From: JAKFDI01 sp044508835
GTDB taxonomy: Bacteria > Pseudomonadota > Gammaproteobacteria > Burkholderiales > Burkholderiaceae_C
Assembly: GCA_044508835.1 (NCBI GenBank)
Contig: JBIQHD010000017.1
Coordinates: 34,495-98,494 of the forward strand
Reading direction: 5' to 3'
DNA: 64,000 bases
Positions 7,987 through 17,121 of this stretch are shown here, piece by piece. The notes under the pieces are model-generated. The model was given only the letters and a program-made list of their open reading frames with translations, had not been told where the DNA came from and searched no databases. Within the stretch, counting starts at the first letter, position 1. Every line of letters begins with the position of its first letter. Both the position numbers and the translations under genes were made by a program.

Positions 7987-9596
7987 CCTCGACCGCCGGC
8001 CCCATCCTGCTCAACGTCGACGACACCGAGGCCGCGCGCTACGCGAAGAGCCGCACGCTGCGCCATGCCGGCTTCGAGGTGATCGAGGCCGGCACCGGCG
8101 CCGCGGCGCTCGAGCTCGTCGAGCATGACCGGCCGGCGCTCGTGCTGCTCGACGTGCGCCTGCCCGACATGAGCGGTTCGGAGGTATGCCGCCTCATCAA
8201 GCAGCGGTGGCCGGCCACGATGGTGCTGCAGACCTCGGCCACCTTCGTGAGCGCGCGCGACCGCACCCGCGGCCTCGATGCCGGCGCCGACACCTATCTC
8301 GTACAGCCGGTCGACCCCGACGAACTGGTGGCCGCCGTGCGCGCACTGCTGCGGCTGCACGCGGCCGAGGCCGCTGCCCGCGTCGCCAAGGAATCGCTCG
8401 AGCAGCGCATCGCCGAACGCACGCGCACGCTGCACGAAACCAACGTCCAACTGCTTCAGCAGATCGCGCAGCGCGAGCGCGCCGAGGCAGCGCTCGTGCA
8501 GGCGCAGAAGATGGAGGCGGTCGGCCAGCTCACCGGCGCCATCGCGCACGACTTCAACAACCTGCTCGCGGCCTTCACTGGCTACCTGCACCTGGCGCGC
8601 CGAAAGACCGCGGAGACAGAGACGGCCGGCCTCATCGGCAAGGCCCTGAGCGTCGCCGAACGCGGCAGCAAGCTCACCGCGCGGCTGCTCGCGTTCTCGC
8701 GCACCCAGAGCATCCAGGTGGAGGCAGTCGACATCGACGCGCTGCTGACGTCGATGACCGACTGGCTCGTGCAGTCCGCCGGCCCCGGCATCCACGTCGA
8801 GGTGGCACACGGCAGCACGCTCGCCGCCTGGACGGACGCGAACCAGCTCGAGCTCGCCATCCTCAACCTGCTGATCAACTCGCGCGATGCGATGCCCGAG
8901 GGCGGGCGCATCCGCATCGAGGCGCATGAGTCGCAAGCGCCCGAAGGCGACGAGCAGCTCGCGCCGGGCCGCTACGTGGTCGTGAGCGTCTGCGACGACG
9001 GCAAGGGCATGAGTCCCGAGGTGGCGGCCCGCGCCTTCGACCCGTTCTACAGCACCAAGCCCGTCGGCCGCGGCACCGGCCTCGGCCTCGCGCAGGTGTA
9101 CGGCCTGGCCCGGCAGTCCAACGGCAGCGCCCGCATCGACAGCGGCGAAGGCCGCGGCACCACTGTGTCGATCTGGCTGCCGGCGGCGGAACTCGCGGCG
9201 AGCGAACCGATGACCACCGCGGCGGGCGCATTTGCCGGCGGCGGCGAACGCATCCTGCTGGTCGACGACGACGACGACGTGCGACAGACCGTCTCGGCGC
9301 TGCTCGCCGACAGCGGCTACGCGGTCTCGGTCGCGGCCAGCGGCGCGCTCGCGATCGAGGCCTTGCGCACGGTGCGGCCGGACCTGCTCATCGTCGACTT
9401 CGCGATGCCCGAGATCGACGGCGCCGAGGTGGCCGCGCTTGCTCGGTCGCTGCATGCCGAGCTGCCCGTCATCTTCCTGAGCGGGCATGCCGACACGCAG
9501 GTGCTCGAGGCGGCGGCCGCCGGCGCGCGGCTGCTGCGCAAGCCCTTCAGGCCGAGCGAGCTGCTGGGTGCGGTGTCGCGGGCGCTTGCCGGTTGA
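7983..9596 (+). CDS. Receiver-kinase-receiver hybrid histidine kinase
   Basis: 537 residues. A receiver domain (Asp57 in LLDVRLPD) is followed by a coiled coil (about 130-175), a HisKA-type segment with His189 in AIAHDFNN, a HATPase_c domain ending GTGLGLAQVYG, and a second receiver (Asp472 in IVDFAMPE). There is no membrane segment. Overlapping the preceding kinase by 4 bp, it closes the operon. The N-terminal receiver could take phosphate from the upstream kinase, and the C-terminal one could pass it to an unlinked phosphotransfer protein. No DNA-binding response regulator is encoded nearby. Confidence 0.9.
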   Translation: MTSTAGPILLNVDDTEAARYAKSRTLRHAGFEVIEAGTGAAALELVEHDRPALVLLDVRLPDMSGSEVCRLIKQRWPATMVLQTSATFVSARDRTRGLDAGADTYLVQPVDPDELVAAVRALLRLHAAEAAARVAKESLEQRIAERTRTLHETNVQLLQQIAQRERAEAALVQAQKMEAVGQLTGAIAHDFNNLLAAFTGYLHLARRKTAETETAGLIGKALSVAERGSKLTARLLAFSRTQSIQVEAVDIDALLTSMTDWLVQSAGPGIHVEVAHGSTLAAWTDANQLELAILNLLINSRDAMPEGGRIRIEAHESQAPEGDEQLAPGRYVVVSVCDDGKGMSPEVAARAFDPFYSTKPVGRGTGLGLAQVYGLARQSNGSARIDSGEGRGTTVSIWLPAAELAASEPMTTAAGAFAGGGERILLVDDDDDVRQTVSALLADSGYAVSVAASGALAIEALRTVRPDLLIVDFAMPEIDGAEVAALARSLHAELPVIFLSGHADTQVLEAAAAGARLLRKPFRPSELLGAVSRALAG

Positions 9597-9599
9597 ACG

Positions 9600-10535
9600 C
9601 TACACGCCGGCCAGCACCCGCAGGTGCGTGGCCACGCTGCGCGCGAGCGCGCTCAGGCTGTAGCCGCCTTCCAGGCACGACACGATGCGGCCCCCGGCAT
9701 GGCGGTCGGCCACCGCCTTGATGCGCTCGGTGATCCACTCGTAGTCGGCCTCCACCAGCCCGAGCTGGCCGAGGTCGTCCTCGCGGTGCGCGTCGAAGCC
9801 GGCGGAGACGAAGACCATCTGCGGCCTGAACTGCTCCAGCCGCGGCATCCACATGGCCTCGATCATTTCGCGGATCTCCATGCCGCGGGTGTAGGGCGGG
9901 ATGGGCAGGTTGACCATGTTGGTGCCCTTGGGCACGGCGCCGCTGCCCGGGTAGAGCGGGTGCTGGAAGAAGCTGGCCATCAGCACGCGCTCGTCGCCGG
10001 CGATGATGTCCTCGGTGCCGTTGCCGTGGTGCACGTCGAAGTCGACGATCGCCACGCGCCGCAGCCCGCGCACGTCGAGCGCGTGGCGCGCGGCCACCGC
10101 CACGTTGTTGAAGAAGCAGAACCCCATCGTCTCGTCGCGCGTGGCGTGGTGGCCGGGCGGGCGCACGCTGCAGAAGGCGTTGGTCACCTCGCCGTCGATC
10201 ACGGCGTCGGTGGCGGCCACGGCCGCGCCCGCGGCGCGCAGCGCGGCCTGCCAGGTGCCGGGACAGGCCAGGGTGTCGGGGTCCAGGGCGCGCGAATCGC
10301 CGCATTCGGCCAGCTGCTGCAGCGAATCGCGCAGCGTCTCGACGTAGTTCGCGGTGTGGGCGAGCTTCAGGTCGGACAGCGCGGCCAGCGGCGCCTCGCG
10401 GCGCTCGAGCGCCACGTCCAGGCCCGTGGCCAGCAGGTGGTCGTCGATGGCGCCCAGCCGCTCGGGGCATTCCGGGTGGCCGCGGCCCATGTCGTGCAGG
10501 CGGCAGTCGGGGTGGCTGTAGAAGGCGGTGGACAT
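9600..10535 (-). CDS. Histone-deacetylase-family protein (acetylpolyamine/acetyl-lysine deacetylase-like)
   Basis: 311 residues matching the arginase/deacetylase fold of class II HDAC-like bacterial enzymes. It has HPECPERL at the N-terminus, RPPGHHA with the catalytic His pair, GFCFFNN, the zinc-binding DFDVHHGNGT motif, and SAGFDAHRED near residue 235. It would remove acetyl groups from a small amide, polyamine or lysine. It converges with the stressosome operon, with 3 bp between stops. The true substrate cannot be read from sequence. Confidence 0.9.
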   Translation of the reverse strand: MSTAFYSHPDCRLHDMGRGHPECPERLGAIDDHLLATGLDVALERREAPLAALSDLKLAHTANYVETLRDSLQQLAECGDSRALDPDTLACPGTWQAALRAAGAAVAATDAVIDGEVTNAFCSVRPPGHHATRDETMGFCFFNNVAVAARHALDVRGLRRVAIVDFDVHHGNGTEDIIAGDERVLMASFFQHPLYPGSGAVPKGTNMVNLPIPPYTRGMEIREMIEAMWMPRLEQFRPQMVFVSAGFDAHREDDLGQLGLVEADYEWITERIKAVADRHAGGRIVSCLEGGYSLSALARSVATHLRVLAGV

Positions 10536-10585
10536 GGCTTGGCTGTCGGCGATTTCGGGTAACGTGCGACGAGGAGTCCGCCCCA

Positions 10586-11524
<939 letters not shown>

Positions 11525-11552
11525 GGCACGGCGCGCGCATCGTCCCGGCGCG

Positions 11553-12587
11553 ATGAAGGCCGCCGCCGCGCCGCCCCCGGCCCGCCGCAACGGCCCCGCG
11601 CGGCGCCGCGCCTGGCCGGCGCCGCTCGGCTGGGTGCGGCGGTGCTTCCGCGCCTGGTGGCAGGCCCGGCTGCCGCGCACCGACACGCAGCGGCTGACGC
11701 AGGGCAACATCTTCATCCTGCCCTCGCGCGCGGGCCTGCTGTTCGCCGCCACGCTGCTCACGCTGCTCGTCGCCTCGATCAACTACCAGCTCAACCTCGG
11801 CTACGTGCTGACCTTCCTGCTGGCCGGCAGCGGCATCGTCTCGATGCACGTCACGCACGGCACGCTGCGCGGGCTGACGCTGCGGCTCAAGCCGGTGGCG
11901 CCGGTGTTCGCCGGCGAGGCGGCCGCGCTCGAAGCGGTGCTGTCCAGCGGCGGCGGCGCGCGCCACGGCATCGGCCTGAAGATCGAGTCGGCGGACAGCG
12001 CCACGCTCACCTGGGTCGACGTGCCGGCCGGCGGCCAGGCCGCGGCGCGGGTGAGCTTCGTGCCCGAGCGCCGCGGCCTGCACGAGCTGCCCACGCTCAG
12101 CGTCGAGACGCGCTTCCCGCTCGGCCTGTTCCGCGCCTGGTCGATCTGGCGGCCGGCGAGCCGCGCCCTCGTCTACCCCCGGCCCGAGCAGCCCGCCGCG
12201 CCGCTGCCGCCGGCCAGCCCGCTCGCCGGCGGCCAGGCGCGCGCGCGCAGCGGCAGCGGCGGCGACACCGAGGGCATCCGCGCCTACCGCCGCGGCGACC
12301 CGCTCAAGATGGTGGTGTGGAAGAAGGCCGCCAAGGCGATGGAGGCCGGCGGCGAGCTCGTCAGCCGCGACACCAGCGCCGCCGCGCAGCGCGAGCTGGT
12401 GCTCGACTGGCAGGCCGCTTCCGGCCGCTCGAGCGAGGAGCGGCTGTCGCGCCTTACGGCCTGGGTGCTGGCCGCCGACGCCGCGGGCGTGCACTACGCG
12501 CTGCGCATTCCCGGCGCCGAGCTGCCCACCGACCACGGCGACGCCCACCGGCGCGCCTGCCTGGAGGCACTGGCGCTGTGCCGCTGA
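11553..12587 (+). CDS. DUF58 domain protein
   Basis: 344 residues. Two hydrophobic helices (around 60-110) precede a soluble region with the DUF58 core GDTEGIRAYRRGDPLKMVVWKK near residue 240, partly vWA-like. These membrane proteins pair with MoxR ATPases, and the exact activity is unknown. The gene lies 28 bp after the moxR stop and overlaps the transglutaminase gene by 10 bp. Confidence 0.9.
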   Translation: MKAAAAPPPARRNGPARRRAWPAPLGWVRRCFRAWWQARLPRTDTQRLTQGNIFILPSRAGLLFAATLLTLLVASINYQLNLGYVLTFLLAGSGIVSMHVTHGTLRGLTLRLKPVAPVFAGEAAALEAVLSSGGGARHGIGLKIESADSATLTWVDVPAGGQAAARVSFVPERRGLHELPTLSVETRFPLGLFRAWSIWRPASRALVYPRPEQPAAPLPPASPLAGGQARARSGSGGDTEGIRAYRRGDPLKMVVWKKAAKAMEAGGELVSRDTSAAAQRELVLDWQAASGRSSEERLSRLTAWVLAADAAGVHYALRIPGAELPTDHGDAHRRACLEALALCR

Positions 12588-14614
12588 TCGAGCCCGTCGC
12601 CTGGCCCGGCTGGCGCCACCTGCCGCGCGACACGCGCGACACGCTGTTCCTGCTCGGCGTCATCGCCTGGACGGTGCTGCCGCACCTGCCGCACCTGCCG
12701 GCGTGGTGCCTGCTGCTCACCGCCGCCGTGCTGCTGTGGCGCGGCCGGCTGGCGCTGGCGAACGCGGCGCTGCCGGGGCGCTGGGTGCTCGTGGGCGTGC
12801 TGCTCGCGGCGGGCGCGCTCACCTGGTGGACGCACGGCACGCTGCTCGGCAAGGAGGCCGGCGTCACGATGGCCGTCGTCTTGATGGCGCTCAAGACGCT
12901 GGAACTGCGCGCCCGGCGCGATGCCTTCGTGGTGTTCTTCCTCGGCTTCTTCCTCATCCTCACCAACTTCCTGTACTCGCAGTCGCTGCTGGTGGCGCTG
13001 GCGATGGTCGGCGCGGTGTGGGGGCTGCTGACGGCCCTGGTGCTGGCGCACATGCCCGTGGGCCAGCCGGGCCTCGCGCAGGCGGGGCGGCTCGCGGCGC
13101 GCACGGCGCTGCTCGGCACGCCGATCATGGTGCTGCTGTTCGTGCTGTTCCCGCGCATCGGCCCGCTGTGGGGGCTGCCGCTGGACGCGATGTCCGCCAC
13201 CGGCCTGTCCGACACCCTGCGCATGGGCTCGGTGGCCGAGATCGCCATGGACGACAGCGTCGCCTTCCGCCTGCGCTTCGAGGACCGCGTGCCGCCGCCG
13301 CAGGCGATGTACTTCCGCGGTCCAGTCCTCGGCCGCTACGACGGCCGCGAATGGACGCCGGTGCCGCCCGGCTCCATGGCCAGCGTGGCGCGCAGCGAGC
13401 TGGTGACGCGCGACGCGCCCTGGCGCTACGAGATGACGCTCGAGCCCTCGCGCCTGCGCACGCTGCCGCTGCTGGAAGCCGCGGCCGACGGCCCGCGCAT
13501 CGAGGGCTACCGCGTGCGCGGCGGCAACGACCTGCAGTGGCGCACCCATCGCCCGGTCGCCGAGCGGCTGCGCTTCGGCGCCGAGGCGCATCTCGACTTC
13601 CGCCACGGCCCGCGCGAGATGTCGCCGGCGCTGCACGAGTACCTGGAACTGCCGCCCGACGACAGCCCGCGCACCGTCGCCTGGGCCGAGGCCCTGCGCC
13701 GGCAGCCCGCGCTGGCCGGGGCCGGCGCCCAGGCGCTGGCGGACGCGGTGCTGCGGCACATCCGCAGCGGCGGCTACGGCTACACGCTGGCGCCCGGCCC
13801 CTACGGCGAGCAGGACGCGCGCACGGCGATCGACGAGTTCTGGCTCGACCGCAGGCTCGGCTTCTGCGAGCACTTCGCCGCCGCCTTCGTGGTGGTGATG
13901 CGTGCGCTCGACGTGCCGGCGCGCATCGTCACCGGCTACCAGGGCACCGACCCGCAGCCCGTCGACGGCTACTACATCGTGCGCCAGAGCGCGGCCCACG
14001 CCTGGGCCGAGTACTGGCAGCCCGGCCGCGGCTGGACGCGCGCCGACCCGACCGCCGCCGTGGCGCCGGAGCGCGTCGAGCGCAGCACCCGGCTCGCGCC
14101 GCCGCCGGGCGCCGTGGCCGGCGCGCTGGGCGCGATGAGCCCGGCGCTGCTGGAGCGGCTGCGCGGCGGCTGGGAGCTCGTGAACAACCGCTGGAACCAG
14201 TGGGTGCTCAACTATTCGCGCGGCGACCAGCTCGACCTGCTGAAGGACCTGGGCTTCGCCGCGCCCTCCTGGGAAGACCTCGCGCTGCTGCTGGTGATCG
14301 CCCTCAGCACGCTCGCGCTCGCCGGCGCGCTGTGGGCCTGGTGGGACCGCCATCGCGTCGACCCGTGGACTCGCCAGATGGAGCGCCTGCGCGCGCGGCT
14401 GCGCACGATCGGCGTGCCGGCGGCGCCGCACGAGGGCCCGGGCGAGCTGGCGCGCCGCGCCGAAGGCCTGCTCGGCGACGCCGCGCACGCGCTGGCCGAG
14501 GTGCTGCGCGCGCTGGAGCGGCAGCGCTACGGCCGCCACGCCGCGCGCCGCCCCGACGCATCGCTGACGCGGCGCTTCGAGCTGGCGGCAAGGCGGCTGC
14601 AGCGCACTCGATAA
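12578..14614 (+). CDS. Membrane-bound transglutaminase-like protein (DUF3488/TgpA type)
   Basis: 678 residues. The N-terminal third holds about six membrane helices (DUF3488). A large periplasmic transglutaminase-like domain follows with a Cys-His-Asp triad: Cys430 in GFCEHF, His474 in AAHAWAEYW and Asp490 in RADPT. One more helix lies near residue 575, followed by a cytoplasmic DUF4129-like tail. TgpA homologues in Pseudomonas are needed for viability. Translation starts at GTG 12578, inside the end of the DUF58 gene. Protein cross-linking or protease function is inferred from the fold. Confidence 0.92.
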   Translation: MPLIEPVAWPGWRHLPRDTRDTLFLLGVIAWTVLPHLPHLPAWCLLLTAAVLLWRGRLALANAALPGRWVLVGVLLAAGALTWWTHGTLLGKEAGVTMAVVLMALKTLELRARRDAFVVFFLGFFLILTNFLYSQSLLVALAMVGAVWGLLTALVLAHMPVGQPGLAQAGRLAARTALLGTPIMVLLFVLFPRIGPLWGLPLDAMSATGLSDTLRMGSVAEIAMDDSVAFRLRFEDRVPPPQAMYFRGPVLGRYDGREWTPVPPGSMASVARSELVTRDAPWRYEMTLEPSRLRTLPLLEAAADGPRIEGYRVRGGNDLQWRTHRPVAERLRFGAEAHLDFRHGPREMSPALHEYLELPPDDSPRTVAWAEALRRQPALAGAGAQALADAVLRHIRSGGYGYTLAPGPYGEQDARTAIDEFWLDRRLGFCEHFAAAFVVVMRALDVPARIVTGYQGTDPQPVDGYYIVRQSAAHAWAEYWQPGRGWTRADPTAAVAPERVERSTRLAPPPGAVAGALGAMSPALLERLRGGWELVNNRWNQWVLNYSRGDQLDLLKDLGFAAPSWEDLALLLVIALSTLALAGALWAWWDRHRVDPWTRQMERLRARLRTIGVPAAPHEGPGELARRAEGLLGDAAHALAEVLRALERQRYGRHAARRPDASLTRRFELAARRLQRTR

Positions 14615-14644
14615 TCGCCGCGACCCCGCAGCACCCACCGCTTC

Positions 14645-15718
14645 ATGCACGTACTACGACGCACCGGCTTCGCCGCCGCCGTGCTTGCCGCGCTCGCCCT
14701 GCTCCTGGCACCCGCGGCCGAGGCCCAGAAGAAGCGGCGCACCGACGCCGCGCGCGGCGACGAGGCCCGCGAACTGCCCGCCTACGGCCGCCGCGAGGAC
14801 GTGATGCGCTTCGCCGACGAGGCCGCGCAGCGCCGCCAGCTCGACCCGGCGTGGGTGCGGGCGGCGCTGTCGCAGGCGCGCTTCGTTCCGCGCGTGGCGC
14901 GCCTCGTCATGCCCCCGCCCGTGCCCACGGCGAAGAACTGGGCCGCCTACCGCGCGCGCTTCGTCGAGCCGGGACGCATCCAGGCGGGCGTCGAGTTCTG
15001 GAACGCCAACGAGGCCTGGCTGCGCCTGGCGGAAGAACGCTACGGCGTGCCGCCGGAGATCGTGGTCGGCATCGTCGGCGTGGAAACGATCTACGGCCGC
15101 AACATGGGCGGCTTCCGCGTGCTGGACGCGCTGGCGACGCTGAGCTTCGACTTCCCCGCCGGCCGCAGCGACCGCAGCGCGTTCTTCCGCGACGAGCTCG
15201 AGAGCTTTCTCGTGCTGTGCCGGCGCGAAGGCATCGACCCGGCGGCGCAGCTCGGCAGCTATGCCGGCGCCATCGGCATGCCGCAGTTCATGCCGTCGAG
15301 CATCAACCGCCTGGCGGTGGACTTCGACGGCAACGGCCACGTCGACCTGAACACGAGCACGGCCGACGTGATCGGCAGCGTCGCGCACTACCTCGCCGAA
15401 CACGGCTGGCAGCGCGGCATGCCGGCCACCTACGAGGTGGCGGTGCCGGTGGACGCCGAGGCGCGCGCGGTGCTGCTCGCGCCCGACATCCTGCCCACCT
15501 TCACCCCGGCCGAGTTCAGCGCCCGCGGCGCCGGCCTGCCCGAGCCGGCGCTCTCGCACGACGGCAAGCTGGCGCTGGTGGAGGTGTTCAACGGCGACGC
15601 CCCGCCGAGCTACGTGGCGGGCACGGCCAACTTCTACGCCATCACGCGCTACAACCAGTCGAGCTACTACGCGCTCGCGGTGATCGCCGTCGGCGAGGCG
15701 GTGAAGCAAGCGCGCTGA
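14645..15718 (+). CDS. mltB: Lytic murein transglycosylase B
   Basis: 357 residues with a cleavable signal peptide (hydrophobic stretch at 8-25, AEA site near 28) rather than a lipobox. It has the MltB signature GIVGVETIYGRNMG, with the predicted catalytic acid Glu147, and the GAIGMPQFMPSS motif near residue 215. The enzyme cleaves glycan strands of peptidoglycan in the periplasm, leaving 1,6-anhydro ends. It lies 30 bp downstream of the transglutaminase gene and may share its transcript. Confidence 0.93.
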   Translation: MHVLRRTGFAAAVLAALALLLAPAAEAQKKRRTDAARGDEARELPAYGRREDVMRFADEAAQRRQLDPAWVRAALSQARFVPRVARLVMPPPVPTAKNWAAYRARFVEPGRIQAGVEFWNANEAWLRLAEERYGVPPEIVVGIVGVETIYGRNMGGFRVLDALATLSFDFPAGRSDRSAFFRDELESFLVLCRREGIDPAAQLGSYAGAIGMPQFMPSSINRLAVDFDGNGHVDLNTSTADVIGSVAHYLAEHGWQRGMPATYEVAVPVDAEARAVLLAPDILPTFTPAEFSARGAGLPEPALSHDGKLALVEVFNGDAPPSYVAGTANFYAITRYNQSSYYALAVIAVGEAVKQAR

Positions 15719-15728
15719 ACGGCGCGCC

Positions 15729-15941
15729 TCAATCGGCGAGCGCGGCGCCGAGCCATTCGGCCACGCTCGCATCGGCCGGCAGGCCCTCCAGCACCGTCAG
15801 GCCGCGCGCCAGGTCCCAGCTCGACTCCGACCAGCCCGGGCACGGCGCCTCGCACGGAAGCGGGCGCGGGTGCGGGCGAGGGCATGCCGTCGCGCGGGCA
15901 TCGGCGTGCGGCGCGAGAAGATCGAGCAGGCGGTTCGGCAT
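15729..15941 (-). CDS. Small hypothetical protein, 70 aa
   Basis: A 70-residue reading frame (starts MPNRLLDLLAP) with a purine-rich GGAG ribosome-binding site just before the ATG. The middle is Pro/Cys-rich, with Cys at about residues 19, 29 and 33. The C-terminal half (SSWDLARGLTVLEG and on) resembles the pattern of short conserved proteins in related bacteria, but I cannot name a family. It is downstream of the alpha-E gene on the same strand. The frame stays open upstream of the chosen ATG, but that part is low-complexity and probably non-coding. Confidence 0.5.
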   Translation of the reverse strand: MPNRLLDLLAPHADARATACPRPHPRPLPCEAPCPGWSESSWDLARGLTVLEGLPADASVAEWLGAALAD

Positions 15942-16148
15942 GGGGGCTCCCTCGGTGGATGTCTTGCCGCGCAGTGTTCCGCGCCGGCGCGGCGCCGCGA
16001 ATCCCGCCGAGGAGCGGACGCCGGGCCCTCGGTGGAACGTCACCCGGCCGGGGGAGACGGCCTTGCACGCGGCCTCGGCCCCCTTCTTCGCCCATGCCAT
16101 CGGCGCCGCAGGGCGCCGGGCCGAGCGCGCCTCGCGCGCAGGGGGGCC
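15942..16148. other. 207-bp intergenic stretch, no gene seen
   Basis: The stretch lies between the alpha-E gene stop and the small 70-aa frame. It is GC-rich, and its open frames have no convincing start or family pattern. It may hold the promoter of the small gene; no clear hairpin with a T-run was found. Confidence 0.4.
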
Positions 16149-17108
16149 CTACTCCACGGGCACGAGGAAGTCGCGGCTGATGCCCACGCCGAGCGAGCCC
16201 ACGCGCTCGAGGAACTGCGTCAGGAACGCATGCAGGCCGGTGGCGAGGATCTCGTCGATGCTGCCGTACTGCAGGTCGGCGCGCAGCCGTCCCGCGCGGC
16301 GCAGCGTCTCGCCCGACTGGGCGTTGGCCACCGCCTCGAGGTTGAGCACCACCTCGTGCATGCACGCGGCCAGCGAGCGGGGCATGTCGGGGCGCAGGAT
16401 CAGCAGCTCGGCCACCTTCTCGGGCCGGATCACGTTGCGGTAGGCCTTGCGGTAGACCTCGAAGCCGGACACCGAGCGCAGCACCGCCGACCAGTGATAG
16501 AAGTCGTACTCCACGTCGCGCGCCTCGCCGTTGCCGCCGTGGAACTCGCTGTTGACCGCATGGAACTTCACGTCGAGCAGCCGCGCGGTGTTGTCGGCGC
16601 GCTCGAGGAAGCTGCCGATGCGCAGGAAGTGGAAGGCCTCGTCCTGCAGCATGGTGCCCACCGTCACCCCGCGCGACAGGTGCGAGCGGAACTTCACCCA
16701 CTCGAAGGCCTCGGCCGGATCGCGCACGAAGGCGCCGCCGGCCACCATGCGCTGGAACTCGAGCCAGGTCTGGTTCTGCGTCTCCCACACCTCGGTGGTG
16801 AGCGTGCCGCGCACGGCGCGCGCGTTCTCGCGCGCCGCCATCAGGCAGTTGCGGATGCTCGACGGGTTGCCCTCGTCGCTGACCATGTAGTCCATCACCG
16901 CACGCGCCGACACCGCGCCGCGCCGCCGGGCGAAGTCGTCGCTGCGCTCGGTGATGCCGAGCAGCCCGCGCCAGCCGTTCTCCGCCGCGTCGGCCGACTG
17001 CGGCAGCAGCGAGGTCTGGTAGTTCACGTCCAGCATGCGGGCGGTGTTCTCGGCCCGCTCCATGTAGCGCGCCATCCAGAACAGGTGATCGGCAGTTCGC
17101 GACAGCAT
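16149..17108 (-). CDS. Alpha-E domain protein (DUF403)
   Basis: 319 residues, mainly alpha-helical. It opens with the characteristic MLSRTADHLFWMARYMERAENTAR pattern and repeats SFLERADNTARLLD near residue 155; both are hallmarks of the alpha-E domain. This family is nearly always encoded next to a circularly permuted ATP-grasp ligase and is thought to take part in peptide synthesis or modification. Here it starts 13 bp after that gene. The exact reaction is not established. Confidence 0.92.
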   Translation of the reverse strand: MLSRTADHLFWMARYMERAENTARMLDVNYQTSLLPQSADAAENGWRGLLGITERSDDFARRRGAVSARAVMDYMVSDEGNPSSIRNCLMAARENARAVRGTLTTEVWETQNQTWLEFQRMVAGGAFVRDPAEAFEWVKFRSHLSRGVTVGTMLQDEAFHFLRIGSFLERADNTARLLDVKFHAVNSEFHGGNGEARDVEYDFYHWSAVLRSVSGFEVYRKAYRNVIRPEKVAELLILRPDMPRSLAACMHEVVLNLEAVANAQSGETLRRAGRLRADLQYGSIDEILATGLHAFLTQFLERVGSLGVGISRDFLVPVE

Positions 17109-17121
17109 GTTGATCTCCGAG

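Noticed and set aside
3607..9596. A sigma-factor partner-switch operon of the SigB type
   Set aside because: No sigma factor, anti-sigma RsbW or RsbU is encoded in or beside the operon, so a direct SigB-like output is not supported.
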